This document shows positions 17,647-25,726 of a stretch of DNA of 64,000 nucleotides, one piece after another. Location: the NCBI RefSeq assembly GCF_009765355.1, contig NZ_VTHK01000006.1, positions 124,001-188,000 on the forward strand. Direction: 5' to 3'. Every line of letters begins with the position of its first letter. Position 1 is the stretch's first letter. The position numbers and the translations under genes were made by a program. The stretch comes from Amycolatopsis anabasis (lineage in GTDB: Bacteria; Actinomycetota; Actinomycetes; Mycobacteriales; Pseudonocardiaceae). The notes under the pieces were generated by a model. That model was not told the DNA's origin. It saw nothing but the letters and a program-made list of their open reading frames with translations, and did not search any database.

Positions 17647-17692
17647 GGAGCGGATGCCCGGAACGAGCCGGACCGTTCAGGGCATCCGCTCC
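17647..17692. terminator. Bidirectional hairpin between convergent genes
   Basis: A 13-bp perfect stem (17647-17659 with 17680-17692) extends inwards, after one mismatch, by 5 more pairs and an 8-nt loop. It lies directly after the phospholipase stop and overlaps the last codons of the convergent IclR gene. There is no T-tract, as is common for actinobacterial terminators. Confidence 0.7.
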
Positions 17693-18450
17693 GCGTGGCC
17701 CAGGCGGCGGGAGACGGCCGCGGCGGCCGCGCGCACGGCGTGGCCGAGTTCGTCCAGGCGCAACAGGATCCCACCGGCCGGGGCGAGGACGGTCAACGCG
17801 CCCACCGGCCGCCCCGAGCGGTCCAGGACCGCCGCGGCCACCCCGCCGATCTCGGGTTCGCTCTCCACGTTGTCGATCGCCCAGCCGCGCGATCCGGTCT
17901 GCTCCAGTTCGGCGAGCAGGCCGTCCCGATCGACGATCGTGTTGGGCGTCAGGCGGTCCAGCGGCATCCCGCGAACCCGCTCGGCTCGTTCCCGTGGCGG
18001 CAACGCGGCGAGCCACGCCTTCCCGGACGCGGTCGCGTGCCACGGCCACCGCGCGCCCAGCCGGAGATCCTCCCCGGCGACCGCGGGAAGCCTCGATTCC
18101 CTTGCCACGTAATCGATTCCGTCCACCTCGGGCACGGCCAGGTACACGACACCGGGCACTTTTCGCGCCAGGCCGCGCATCGGCGGCGCCGCGGCCCGGC
18201 GCACCTCGGCACCGGACAGCGCCCGCAGCGCGAGATCCACCAGCCGGACCCCGAGCCGCACGCGGCCGGTCGCCGGATCGGCTTCCAGGTAACCGAGTTC
18301 CTTGAGCGTGTGCACGGCGCGGTACGCGGCACTGCGGCTCAGTCCCAGCTCCCGCGCGATCGCGTTGGTGGAGACCTCCTCGTGCAGCCCGACGTGCTCC
18401 AGGATCGCCAGGCCCCGCTCCAGCGTGCCCGCGTGGTCCAGGGCGGTCAT
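17677..18450 (-). CDS. IclR-family transcriptional regulator
   Basis: A 257-residue regulator with an N-terminal winged HTH (about 8-65; STNAIARELGLSRSAAYRAVHTLKELGYL) and a C-terminal IclR effector-binding domain (about 80-250; GARWPWHATASGKAWLAALP is the typical family segment). The start is the ATG at 18448-18450 with GGAGG about 8 nt upstream; the frame to 18516 adds unconserved residues. It stands alone, with convergent phospholipase on one side and the anti-sigma gene upstream, so its target operon is not evident. Confidence 0.9.
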   Translation of the reverse strand: MTALDHAGTLERGLAILEHVGLHEEVSTNAIARELGLSRSAAYRAVHTLKELGYLEADPATGRVRLGVRLVDLALRALSGAEVRRAAAPPMRGLARKVPGVVYLAVPEVDGIDYVARESRLPAVAGEDLRLGARWPWHATASGKAWLAALPPRERAERVRGMPLDRLTPNTIVDRDGLLAELEQTGSRGWAIDNVESEPEIGGVAAAVLDRSGRPVGALTVLAPAGGILLRLDELGHAVRAAAAAVSRRLGHAERMP

Positions 18451-18491
18451 CGCTCGCTCCCTCCGCTGCCGCCGCAACGTATCGCAGTACC

Positions 18492-19211
18492 CTAGGCCCG
18501 GATCGCCAGCAAACACCGCCCGTCACCGGTCCGCACCTCGAACGACCGGATGCCGGTGACCGGCAGGCCCGCCGTCCCCCGCACCCGGCGCGGCGCGGCG
18601 AACCCCTGGTCCGGCGCCACCCATTCGGCGACGGCCTGCTCCCGGCCGTCCGCGGCGATCGCGACGAGCCGGTAGGGGCCGGGGCCGGGCAGCCCCGACA
18701 CTTCGGCTTCGACGCCCGTTCCGGCGCCCGCGGCGGTGAGCACGAGCGTGGCGGCGACGTTGCCGGCCGGATCCTTCGCCGAAAGCGTCCGGGGCGTGGT
18801 GGCGCTGGGCGGCGGTTCGTCGGGAGGCGTGCTGATGACGGTCACCACGGGCGGGGCCGTGGGGGCGGCGGCCGGTCGCATCCCGAGCAGGACGATGACC
18901 GCGACGGCGAGCGCGGCCGCCGCGAACGCGATCCGCGCTCGCCGGTTCCGGGCGGCGCGGATCCGAGTGAGCAGGGCGCGCAGGCATTCCTCGTCCCGCG
19001 CCGCGTCCTCCGGTTCGGCCGCCGGGAAGGCCGCCAGGACCCCGTGTTCCGCGGCGGCGTCGAGCAAATCGGGCAACTCGGCGAGTTCGGTCAGCTCGAG
19101 CTGGCAGCCGCGGCAGTCCCGCAGGTGGTTCTCGAAGGCCGCCAGTTCCGCGGATTCCAGCGCTCCGACGACATAGGCGGCCACATCGGTGTGGGCCGGT
19201 CGCGCGGTCAT
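18492..19211 (-). CDS. RskA-like membrane anti-sigma factor with zinc-binding N-terminus
   Basis: A 239-residue protein. The N-terminal anti-sigma domain carries the zinc-binding H-x3-C-x2-C motif (FENHLRDCRGCQLEL). One transmembrane helix follows at about 100-120 (IAFAAAALAVAVIVLLGM). The extracytoplasmic part (130-239) is RskA-like, with AEVSGLPGPGPYRLVAI. It would hold the co-encoded sigma factor inactive at the membrane until the signal triggers proteolysis. The start overlaps the sigma stop as ATGA (19208-19211), and the pair is divergent from the first membrane-ferredoxin module. Confidence 0.9.
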   Translation of the reverse strand: MTARPAHTDVAAYVVGALESAELAAFENHLRDCRGCQLELTELAELPDLLDAAAEHGVLAAFPAAEPEDAARDEECLRALLTRIRAARNRRARIAFAAAALAVAVIVLLGMRPAAAPTAPPVVTVISTPPDEPPPSATTPRTLSAKDPAGNVAATLVLTAAGAGTGVEAEVSGLPGPGPYRLVAIAADGREQAVAEWVAPDQGFAAPRRVRGTAGLPVTGIRSFEVRTGDGRCLLAIRA

Positions 19212-19738
19212 GCCGAGGTTCCCTCCCGCAGGGCCAGGCGCAGGATGCGCAACGCGTTGTACAGCCGGGCCTTCACCTTCCCCGGCGGCACGCCCAGATC
19301 CCGGGCCGCTTCGCCCACGGTCCGGCCCAGCAGGTAGGTCGCCACGATCGCCTCGCGGTGCTCGGCCGAAAGGCCGCGCAGCGCCTGGACGATCACCTCG
19401 ACCGGTTCGGGACGGTCCGGTGCCGCGGGCGGGCTCGCGCACCTCGCCCGCCCGCCGCGCCGCCCCTCGGCGACGACCCGGCGGGCCACCGTGAACAGCC
19501 ACGCCCGCGGCACCCCGGATTCGCGGCTGAGCCCGCCCACGTTCCGCCAGGCCCGGAACAGGGTTTCCCGGACGACTTCGGCCGCCCACTCCCGGTCGTT
19601 GCCGGTCAGCCGCAGGGCGAACGCGAACAGGGCGCCGCGGAACTGCCGATGCAGCAACGCGACCAGTTCCTCGTCGCGGCGCCGGGGCGCTTCGGCCGGT
19701 GGGAAAGGCGATCGGTCGCGTCCGGTCATCGATTCCAT
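19208..19738 (-). CDS. ECF sigma factor partnered with RskA-like anti-sigma
   Basis: About 176 residues from the ATG at 19736-19738; the ATG at 19727-19729 is an alternative and neither has a strong Shine-Dalgarno. Region 2 is in RDEELVALLHRQFRGALFAF through VPRAWLFTVARRVVAE, and region 4 in TVGEAARDLGVPPGKVKARLYNALR. It is related to the other ECF factor in this window but paired with an anti-sigma gene. A 137-bp divergent region separates it from the membrane-ferredoxin module, a natural candidate regulon. Confidence 0.9.
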   Translation of the reverse strand: MESMTGRDRSPFPPAEAPRRRDEELVALLHRQFRGALFAFALRLTGNDREWAAEVVRETLFRAWRNVGGLSRESGVPRAWLFTVARRVVAEGRRGGRARCASPPAAPDRPEPVEVIVQALRGLSAEHREAIVATYLLGRTVGEAARDLGVPPGKVKARLYNALRILRLALREGTSA

Positions 19739-19801
19739 GTGGAGGACGTACGGAACCGGCGGCCACCGGGCCCTGTGAGCTGCACCACGCGAGGTGGCCG
19801 T

Positions 19802-19826
19802 GAACCTCACTGGCCCGCATTCCGTA
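19802..19826 (+). promoter_or_regulatory. Possible ECF-type promoter of the first membrane-ferredoxin module
   Basis: GAAC (19802-19805), 17 nt and CGTA (19823-19826) resemble an ECF sigma promoter (AAC-containing -35, CGT-containing -10) oriented towards the gene at 19876. This rests on short motifs only. Confidence 0.3.
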
Positions 19827-19875
19827 TGCCCGTCCGTCCCCAGCCGCGCGACCACCGATCGATCCGAGGCCCTTC

Positions 19876-20688
19876 GTGCTCCTACCGCTGCTGCACCAGT
19901 TGCCCTCGCCCTCCCCGCACGACGCGGGTATCCGGCAGGTTTCCGCGCTGTCCGCGCGGCTGGGCTACGCGTTCATGTGCCTGGCCCTGTCCTGGGGCGT
20001 GCTGACCGCCACCGGCTGGGTCCACCGGGTCGTCGGGCGGCAGGCGGTGCGCGGCACCCATCTGGTCTTCGTGATCTTCACCCTGGCGTTCGGCGTGGTG
20101 CACGCCGCCGCGTTCCTGTTCCTCGAGGACCTGCCGGTCACCCCGCTCACCCTGACCGTGCCCCTGTGGCGGAACGGCCCGCTCCGGCACGCGGCGGGGA
20201 TCCTCGGGCTGGAGCTGATGACGGCGGTCGCGATCACGGCCGCACTGCGCCGCTGCCTCCCGTACCGCCGCTGGCTGCGGCTGCACCAACTCGGCTACCC
20301 CGCGGTCGGGTTGACGGCGGTCCATTCGTGGCTCGGCGCCGCGGCCAACGGGCATCTCCCCCTGCTGTCGCTCGGCGGGGTCACCTTGCTCGCGCCCGCG
20401 GCGACCCTGACCTTCCTCCGATTCGTGCCCGCGGCGGTGCTCACCCGCCTCGGCCTGGTGGAAGAACCACCCGCGGGCCCGCCGCGCCCGGGTTCCGCGG
20501 TGCGGGTGAGCGTGGACAACCAGCGGTGCCGCCTGTACGGGATCTGCCGGGGCGAAGCGCCCGGACTGTTCTGGCTCTCCGCGGACGGGCGGCTCCGGTA
20601 CCGGACCCGGCCGAACGCGAGCCAGGCCGACGCCGTCTTCGCCGCGGCGCGGTCCTGCCCCATGCAGGCGATCCAGGTGAGCCGATGA
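19876..20688 (+). CDS. Ferric-reductase-like membrane cytochrome b fused to a [3Fe-4S]-type ferredoxin, copy 1
   Basis: A 270-residue fusion. Residues 25-190 form about five transmembrane helices with two histidine pairs, His62/His76 and His137/His150, the 13/12-residue spacing that holds two b hemes in ferric reductase/NOX-type domains. Residues 208-270 are a ferredoxin with C-x5-C-x36-C (Cys218, Cys224, Cys261; NQRCRLYGIC and SCPMQAI), the three-cysteine pattern of small actinobacterial [3Fe-4S] ferredoxins that serve P450s. The GTG at 19876 has GAGG 6 nt upstream. Its stop overlaps the reductase start as ATGA. Electrons would flow from NAD(P)H through the reductase and cluster to the hemes across the membrane; the acceptor is unknown. 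A second copy lies at 36138-36935. Confidence 0.85.
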   Translation: MLLPLLHQLPSPSPHDAGIRQVSALSARLGYAFMCLALSWGVLTATGWVHRVVGRQAVRGTHLVFVIFTLAFGVVHAAAFLFLEDLPVTPLTLTVPLWRNGPLRHAAGILGLELMTAVAITAALRRCLPYRRWLRLHQLGYPAVGLTAVHSWLGAAANGHLPLLSLGGVTLLAPAATLTFLRFVPAAVLTRLGLVEEPPAGPPRPGSAVRVSVDNQRCRLYGICRGEAPGLFWLSADGRLRYRTRPNASQADAVFAAARSCPMQAIQVSR

Positions 20689-21911
20689 CCCGCATCGTGC
20701 TCGCCGGGGCCGGAGTCGCCGCGCTGCGCGCCGCGGAACGCCTGCGGGAACTGGGTTTCGACGGCGAGGTGATCCTGGTCGGCGCCGAACCGGAGTGGCC
20801 GTACCATCGGCCCGCCCTGGCCAAGCAACTGCTCACCGGCACGCGACGACCCGGTGACCTCGCGCTCGCTTCCTACGGCCGGCTCGATGTGCTGTGGCGG
20901 CGCGGAACCGCGGTGTCCGCTGTGGACACCGGTCGCCGGGTGCTGGCCCTGCCGGGTGGTGAGGAACTCCGCTACGACGGCCTGATCATCGCGACCGGGG
21001 CCGAAGCCCGGCACCTCCCCGGCGCGCCGGTGCACGATCCGCGGGTCCACGTGCTGCGGACGGTGGCCGACGCGGTGTCGCTGCAGCGCACCCTCGGCCA
21101 GGACCGGGGCCCGGTCGCGATCATCGGTGGCGGGTTCACCGGCTGCGAGATCGCGTCCAGCCTCCGCGAACTGGATCGCGAGGTGACGATCGTCAGCCGC
21201 GGCCCGGTGCTGCTGCGCGACGCCGTCGGCGCCTACCTCGGCCGGAAGATCACCGAACTGCATGCCGCGCACGGCGTCCGGCTCGCGCTGGGGGCCACCG
21301 TGCGCCGCTGGATTCCCGCCCGCGGCGGGATGGCGCTGTACCTGTCCAACGACAAGGTGCTCGTCGCCGGCACGGTCGTCGTCGCGGTGGGTTCGGCGCC
21401 CGCGGTCGGCTGGTTGCGCGGCTCGGGCCTGTCCGTCGCGGGCGGCGTGCGGTGCGGCGCGACCTGCCACGCGCTGGGCGCGGCGGACGTCGTGGCGGCC
21501 GGTGATGTCGCCCAGTGGCCCAATCCGCGTTTCGACGAGATCCCGCGCCGGGTGGAGCATTGGCTCAACGCCGGGGAGATGGGCCGGGCCGCGGCGGAAA
21601 GCCTGCTCGCCGGGGCCGGGGCGCGCCCGTTCACGCCGATCCCCCGGTTCTGGTCCGAACAGCACGGCATCCGGATCCAGGCGGCCGGGATGCCGTCCCT
21701 GGGGCGGGACACCGTGGAGTTGCTGGCCGGGCCGAGCGGGGGAAACCGCGTGGTGACGGGGTTCGTGCGCGACGGGAGCCTGATCGGGGTGGTCGGCCTG
21801 AACAGCCCGGACGAGATGCTCAAGTGGACCGCGGAACTGGCCCGCCAGCGAGCCTGGCCACCCGCGCCAAATGTCGTTGCGGCGCACCAGGTTCCCGGAT
21901 CGCGGCGATGA
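20685..21911 (+). CDS. NAD(P)H-dependent ferredoxin reductase, copy 1
   Basis: A 408-residue flavoprotein of the pyridine nucleotide-disulphide oxidoreductase fold used by ferredoxin reductases. FAD is bound at the N-terminus (RIVLAGAGVAALRAAERLRE), followed by EWPYHRPALAKQLLTG and the IIATGAEARHLPG strand. NAD(P)H binds at GPVAIIGGGFTGCEIASSL. The second FAD motif is VVAAGDVAQWPN. The C-terminal part carries RFWSEQHGIRIQAAGMPSLG, typical of reductases for three-cysteine ferredoxins. It is translationally coupled to the membrane-ferredoxin fusion and is evidently its electron donor. The paralogue is at 34810-36141. Confidence 0.92.
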   Translation: MTRIVLAGAGVAALRAAERLRELGFDGEVILVGAEPEWPYHRPALAKQLLTGTRRPGDLALASYGRLDVLWRRGTAVSAVDTGRRVLALPGGEELRYDGLIIATGAEARHLPGAPVHDPRVHVLRTVADAVSLQRTLGQDRGPVAIIGGGFTGCEIASSLRELDREVTIVSRGPVLLRDAVGAYLGRKITELHAAHGVRLALGATVRRWIPARGGMALYLSNDKVLVAGTVVVAVGSAPAVGWLRGSGLSVAGGVRCGATCHALGAADVVAAGDVAQWPNPRFDEIPRRVEHWLNAGEMGRAAAESLLAGAGARPFTPIPRFWSEQHGIRIQAAGMPSLGRDTVELLAGPSGGNRVVTGFVRDGSLIGVVGLNSPDEMLKWTAELARQRAWPPAPNVVAAHQVPGSRR

Positions 21912-21949
21912 TCCGGCTCCGGGCGCGCCACGGTCCGCTCGCGCGGTCG

Positions 21950-24769
21950 TCACGCCTCGCGCTGGGCGAACCGGGTCGCGATCTCCACCCGCGAAGTCGC
22001 GCCGAGCTTGGCCAGGATGTGCGAAACGTGGGTCTGGACGGTCCGCCGGGAGATGAACAGCCGCGCGGCGATGTTCGGATTGGACAGTCCCTGCGCCACC
22101 AGATGGGCCACTTTGGACTCGGTCTCGGTGAGGCTTTCCCAGCCGCTGCGGGGCCGCCGGCGGGTGCGGACCCCGCGGCGCACGCCGAGTGCCCGCAGTG
22201 CGGCTTCGATCCGGGAGAGATCCCAGTCGGCGTCGAGGGCCTGGTAACGCGCCGCGGCGAGGGTGAGTTCGCGTTCGGCGGCGGTGCCGTCGCCGCGCCC
22301 GGCGAGCAGGGCGGCGAGATCCTCGCGGCAGCGCGCCTCGGGCCAGGGCATCTGCCGGGTCCGGAACAGCTCGGCGGCCACGCGTAAGGACTCGGCGTCC
22401 CCGCCCAGCAGCCCCTCGCACCACCGCAGGCCCGGCACGACGACGGTGGGCTCGGCGTTTTCCGCGTGCCGCGACACGTGTTCGTGGATCTCCCGGGCCC
22501 GGGCCGGATCGTCGACTTCGAGGGCGAGCCGGATGGTCTCCGGCGCGGTGATCGGCAGCCAGGTGCCCGGCAGGTTGTCGTCGTCGTACCGGACCAGGTG
22601 GTCGAACAGCTCCAGCGCGCGGACGGGATCCCCGGCGCAGTGCGCGTTCCGCGCGTGCGCCCAGCGCGGGAACGAGCCGACGAACGCGTCCGTGGGCTCG
22701 TACAGCGGGGCGATCGGCGCGGCCTTCAGATGGGTTTCCGCACCGGCCGAATCCGCGCGGTGCAGGGAGATCAACGCGCCGATCGCGCTCAGCGCCCGGT
22801 GCGCGTCGCCCCAGTTAGGCAACTCCTGCCCCGATTCGATCTCGGCGACGGCGTCGTCCCACATCCCGAACGCGAACTGGGCGTAAGCGCTGAGGAGGTG
22901 GCTCCACACCATCGCGCCCGGGCCGCGCCGCTCGCTGTGTTCGTGCATCCGCTCGACGACGTCCAGCGCGTCCTGCCGTCGGCCGAGGTTGATGTACATG
23001 TAGACCTGGCACTCGTCGAGGTGCTGCTCGTCCGCGTGCCCGGTCCGGCGCACCCGCCGGGCGAGTTCCAACGCCTCCGACGGCCGGTCCGCGCGCCCCG
23101 CCAGGGCGGCCAGCGCGGCGACGGCGGTGATCGCCTGCGCGGGCGGCTCCAGCTCCGCCGCGGCCGCACGCGCCCGTTCGGCGACCTCCCGCGCCCGGTC
23201 GTACCGGCCGAGGTTGAACAGGCGAACCGAGGCGTAGCCCAGGAAACGAATGCGTTCGGCGGCGGTGACGTCCGGACCGGCCGCCGCGTCCTCGGCGATC
23301 CGCAACGACAGTTCCTCGTCGGTTTCCGCCCGCGCGCAGTGGGCGAGCGTCCACCACAAGTGGGTCCGCAGCACGGAGTCGCCGGTGTCGGCCAGCGCGG
23401 AGCGGGCGACTTCGGCGGCCCGGACGGTCTGGCCTTCGAGCAGCAGGGCCCGGGCCAGCGTGACGCGGACCCGTTGTGCCCGGGGATCGGCCGGGTCGCT
23501 CGCGGAAAGGACGCGGCCGAACAGTTCGATCGCGGTCTCGCGGTCCCGCCCGACGAGCCGGTCGGCGGCCGTCGCCAGCCAGTCCAGCGCGGCCTCCCCG
23601 AGCGCGGAACCCGCCAGCCGGAGCTGTTCGGCCACCTTGTCCACCGGGTACCGCGCCTCGGCCAGGGCGAGCCCGATGCGGTGGTGCAGGGCCCGGCGCA
23701 CCGACAGACTCAGGGTCTTGACCAGCGCCTGCCGGACCAGATCGTGCTGGAACGCGAGTTCTTCGCCCTCCTCGACGAGCAGGCCGACGCGCTGCGCGCG
23801 CTCCAGCACGCGGAGCAGGTTCTCGGGGTTCTCCGCCGCGACCAGCGCCAGCGCGGACACCGAGAACGGGCTGCCCAGCAACGCGGCCATGCGCAGCAGT
23901 TTCAGCAGTTCCGCCGGGAGGAAGCGCAGCCGTTTCATGATCGTGGTGTGCACCGACTCCCACGACACCGGCCCTTCGGCTTCCGCCGTCCCGGCCCGGA
24001 TCCCGATCGCCTGCGAATCGGCCAGCACGCCGACGGCCGCGACCACGTAAAGCGGGTTGCCGCACGCCCCGGCGACCGCCCGCCGGAGCGATTTGCCGGG
24101 CGTCGCGCCGACGAGCCCGCCCACCAGCCGCACCACGTCGTCCTCCGGCAGGGCCTTCAGGCTGATCGTGTCGGCGCCCCGCTCGAGCATCCGGGCGCGC
24201 AGATCGTCCAGTTCCGTGGTCGTGTCGCCGGACCGGATCGACAGGATCACGAGCAGGGGCAACTGCTCGACGATCCGGCTCAACCGGCCGAAGGTCCGCA
24301 GGCTCTGCACGTCGGCCCAGTGCGCGTTGTCCAGGGACAAGGCCACCGGCGCCGCTTCGCAGAGGTTCTCCAGCAACGCGATGATCTGCTGGATCACCGA
24401 GATTTCGTTGCGCGGGAAGCCGGCGAAGGAATCCGGCGGGCTCTCCCCGCAGATGAACTCCGCCAGCGCCGCGCGCCGCGGATCCTGCGAGCCGCCCAGC
24501 AGGTCCAGGCATTCCGCGATCGCGCTGAACGGCAGCCGCGATTCCAGGATGTCGGCCGAACCGTGGCAGAGCTGCAGACCGAGTTCGGCGATCCGCGGCA
24601 GGGCATCCCGCAGCAGGGACGACTTGCCGATCCCGGCTTCGCCTTCCAGCAGGAGAACGCCGCCCCGCCCGGACGCCGCCGCCCGCGCGCGAGCGAGAAT
24701 CGCCTCCAGATCTGCTTCCCTGCCGACGAGCGGGAACGAGTTCGGTCGTGCCATCCCCTGGATGCGCAT
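21950..24769 (-). CDS. Large ATP-binding LuxR-family regulator (AAA/TPR-like)
   Basis: A 939-residue LAL-type regulator. An N-terminal AAA ATPase domain starts at FPLVGREADLEAIL with Walker A in LEGEAGIGKSSLL (about 42-54) and an LSLDNAHWAD Walker B. A long middle region (350-850) is made of helical TPR-like repeats. A C-terminal LuxR HTH covers about 880-935 (LTETESKVAHLVAQGLSNPNIAARLFISRRTVQTH). The start is the ATG at 24767-24769 with GAGGAG 8 nt upstream; the frame to 25444 is an artefact. Regulators of this class often control polyketide or catabolic clusters. It converges on the reductase gene at 38 bp and has no obvious target next to it. Confidence 0.9.
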   Translation of the reverse strand: MRIQGMARPNSFPLVGREADLEAILARARAAASGRGGVLLLEGEAGIGKSSLLRDALPRIAELGLQLCHGSADILESRLPFSAIAECLDLLGGSQDPRRAALAEFICGESPPDSFAGFPRNEISVIQQIIALLENLCEAAPVALSLDNAHWADVQSLRTFGRLSRIVEQLPLLVILSIRSGDTTTELDDLRARMLERGADTISLKALPEDDVVRLVGGLVGATPGKSLRRAVAGACGNPLYVVAAVGVLADSQAIGIRAGTAEAEGPVSWESVHTTIMKRLRFLPAELLKLLRMAALLGSPFSVSALALVAAENPENLLRVLERAQRVGLLVEEGEELAFQHDLVRQALVKTLSLSVRRALHHRIGLALAEARYPVDKVAEQLRLAGSALGEAALDWLATAADRLVGRDRETAIELFGRVLSASDPADPRAQRVRVTLARALLLEGQTVRAAEVARSALADTGDSVLRTHLWWTLAHCARAETDEELSLRIAEDAAAGPDVTAAERIRFLGYASVRLFNLGRYDRAREVAERARAAAAELEPPAQAITAVAALAALAGRADRPSEALELARRVRRTGHADEQHLDECQVYMYINLGRRQDALDVVERMHEHSERRGPGAMVWSHLLSAYAQFAFGMWDDAVAEIESGQELPNWGDAHRALSAIGALISLHRADSAGAETHLKAAPIAPLYEPTDAFVGSFPRWAHARNAHCAGDPVRALELFDHLVRYDDDNLPGTWLPITAPETIRLALEVDDPARAREIHEHVSRHAENAEPTVVVPGLRWCEGLLGGDAESLRVAAELFRTRQMPWPEARCREDLAALLAGRGDGTAAERELTLAAARYQALDADWDLSRIEAALRALGVRRGVRTRRRPRSGWESLTETESKVAHLVAQGLSNPNIAARLFISRRTVQTHVSHILAKLGATSRVEIATRFAQREA

Positions 24770-25087
24770 GCGCCGAGTCTCCTCGCCGCCCGCGACCGCC
24801 CGCAACCGCCGATTCGGGAAAGGAGCACCCCCGGAAAGGGCGATCCGCCGGAATTCCCCGAACGATCCGCGACCGGAATTCACCGGGCCGTGGCAATACG
24901 CGCTCATCGCCCGCGCGGGAAAATCATTCGTGTTGTGGCTGGAGCGGCGGCCGGGCCACCAGCATCTGGGGGGCGGTAGGCGGTAGGCCGCGGGCCTCGA
25001 TCCAGTCCACCGGCACGTCCAGGTGGACCCGGCCACGGCGCTCGGGCTCCCCAGCGCCTTCTCGGCGTCTTCTCGGTGGGCCGCGAG
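24770..25087. other. Intergenic region without a convincing gene
   Basis: About 320 bp between the LuxR-type gene and the hairpin after lsr2. A minus-strand frame includes VHLDVPVDWIEARGLPPTAP, which looks protein-like, but it has no credible start, family or length. It might be the remnant of a lost gene. I see nothing else. Confidence 0.4.
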
Positions 25088-25134
25088 GGTCCCAATGCGG
25101 CATCGGGGACGGTGCCCGATGCCGCATTGGGGCC
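25088..25134. repeat. Long perfect palindrome after lsr2
   Basis: A 17-bp perfect inverted repeat (25091-25107 and 25115-25131, 7-nt loop), extended by a wobble and two more pairs, begins 9 bp after the lsr2 stop. The arm CCAATGCGGCATCGGG resembles sequence at 52346-52390, so this is both a likely transcription stop and a member of an interspersed palindromic family. Confidence 0.75.
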
Positions 25135-25139
25135 CGCGG

Positions 25140-25559
25140 TTACTTCTTCCTCGTCGTTTTCTTCGCGGCCGCCGCCTTTCGCGGGGCCCGCTTACGCGCG
25201 GGTTTGGCGGCGGCTTCCTGAGCGGCCGCCTGGGCCTGGTCGAAATCCGCCACGACGTTGGCCGGGATTCGGCCGCGGTCGGCCAAATCGTAACCGTTGG
25301 CCTGAGCCCACGCCCGGATCTCCTGACTGCGCTGCCGCTGCGCGGGATCCGCGGACTGACCCGTCGCCACCCGAACCTTACGGCCACCGACGCGGCGCCC
25401 GGCGGCGACGAACCGGGCGAGCTCATCGCGCAACGCCGCGGCATTCTGGTCGGAAAGGTCGATATCGTAATTCACACCGTCCAAACTGAACGGCACGGTC
25501 TGATTGGCTGCGCTTCCGTCGAGGTCATCGAGCATCTCGACGAGTACTTTCTTGGCCAT
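25140..25559 (-). CDS. lsr2: Lsr2-family nucleoid-associated protein
   Basis: A 139-residue H-NS-like xenogeneic silencer that bridges AT-rich DNA. The N-terminal dimerisation domain (MAKKVLVEMLDDLDGS, then YDIDLSDQNAAALRDEL) and the C-terminal DNA-binding domain are present; the latter has SQEIRAWAQANGYDLADRGRIPANVVADF with the RGR minor-groove motif. A Lys/Arg/Ala-rich tail of about 30 residues (KPARKRAPRKAAAAKKTTRK) extends it beyond the roughly 112 residues usual in mycobacteria. It is monocistronic. Its upstream region is a 500-bp gene-free stretch filled with 21-22-bp repeats, while the palindrome at 25088-25134 follows its stop. Confidence 0.95.
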   Translation of the reverse strand: MAKKVLVEMLDDLDGSAANQTVPFSLDGVNYDIDLSDQNAAALRDELARFVAAGRRVGGRKVRVATGQSADPAQRQRSQEIRAWAQANGYDLADRGRIPANVVADFDQAQAAAQEAAAKPARKRAPRKAAAAKKTTRKK

Positions 25560-25726
25560 GAGGCGGGGTTCCTTCACATGGGGGCGTCTTAATCTCACGA
25601 TCGAGATCCTTTCCAGCGTAGCTGCCCCACCGCTGTCGAGCCACCGCTGTGCACAACCCCAACGAAACCTTCCTCCGCTCGGCCCAGCCCCGGCCATCCG
25701 ATGTCCGAGATGCTTTTCCCGTTTCC

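Noticed and set aside
22466..24979. An 837-residue plus-strand protein
   Set aside because: Arg/Gly/Pro-rich antisense shadow of the LuxR-type ATPase gene, whose domains on the minus strand are unambiguous.
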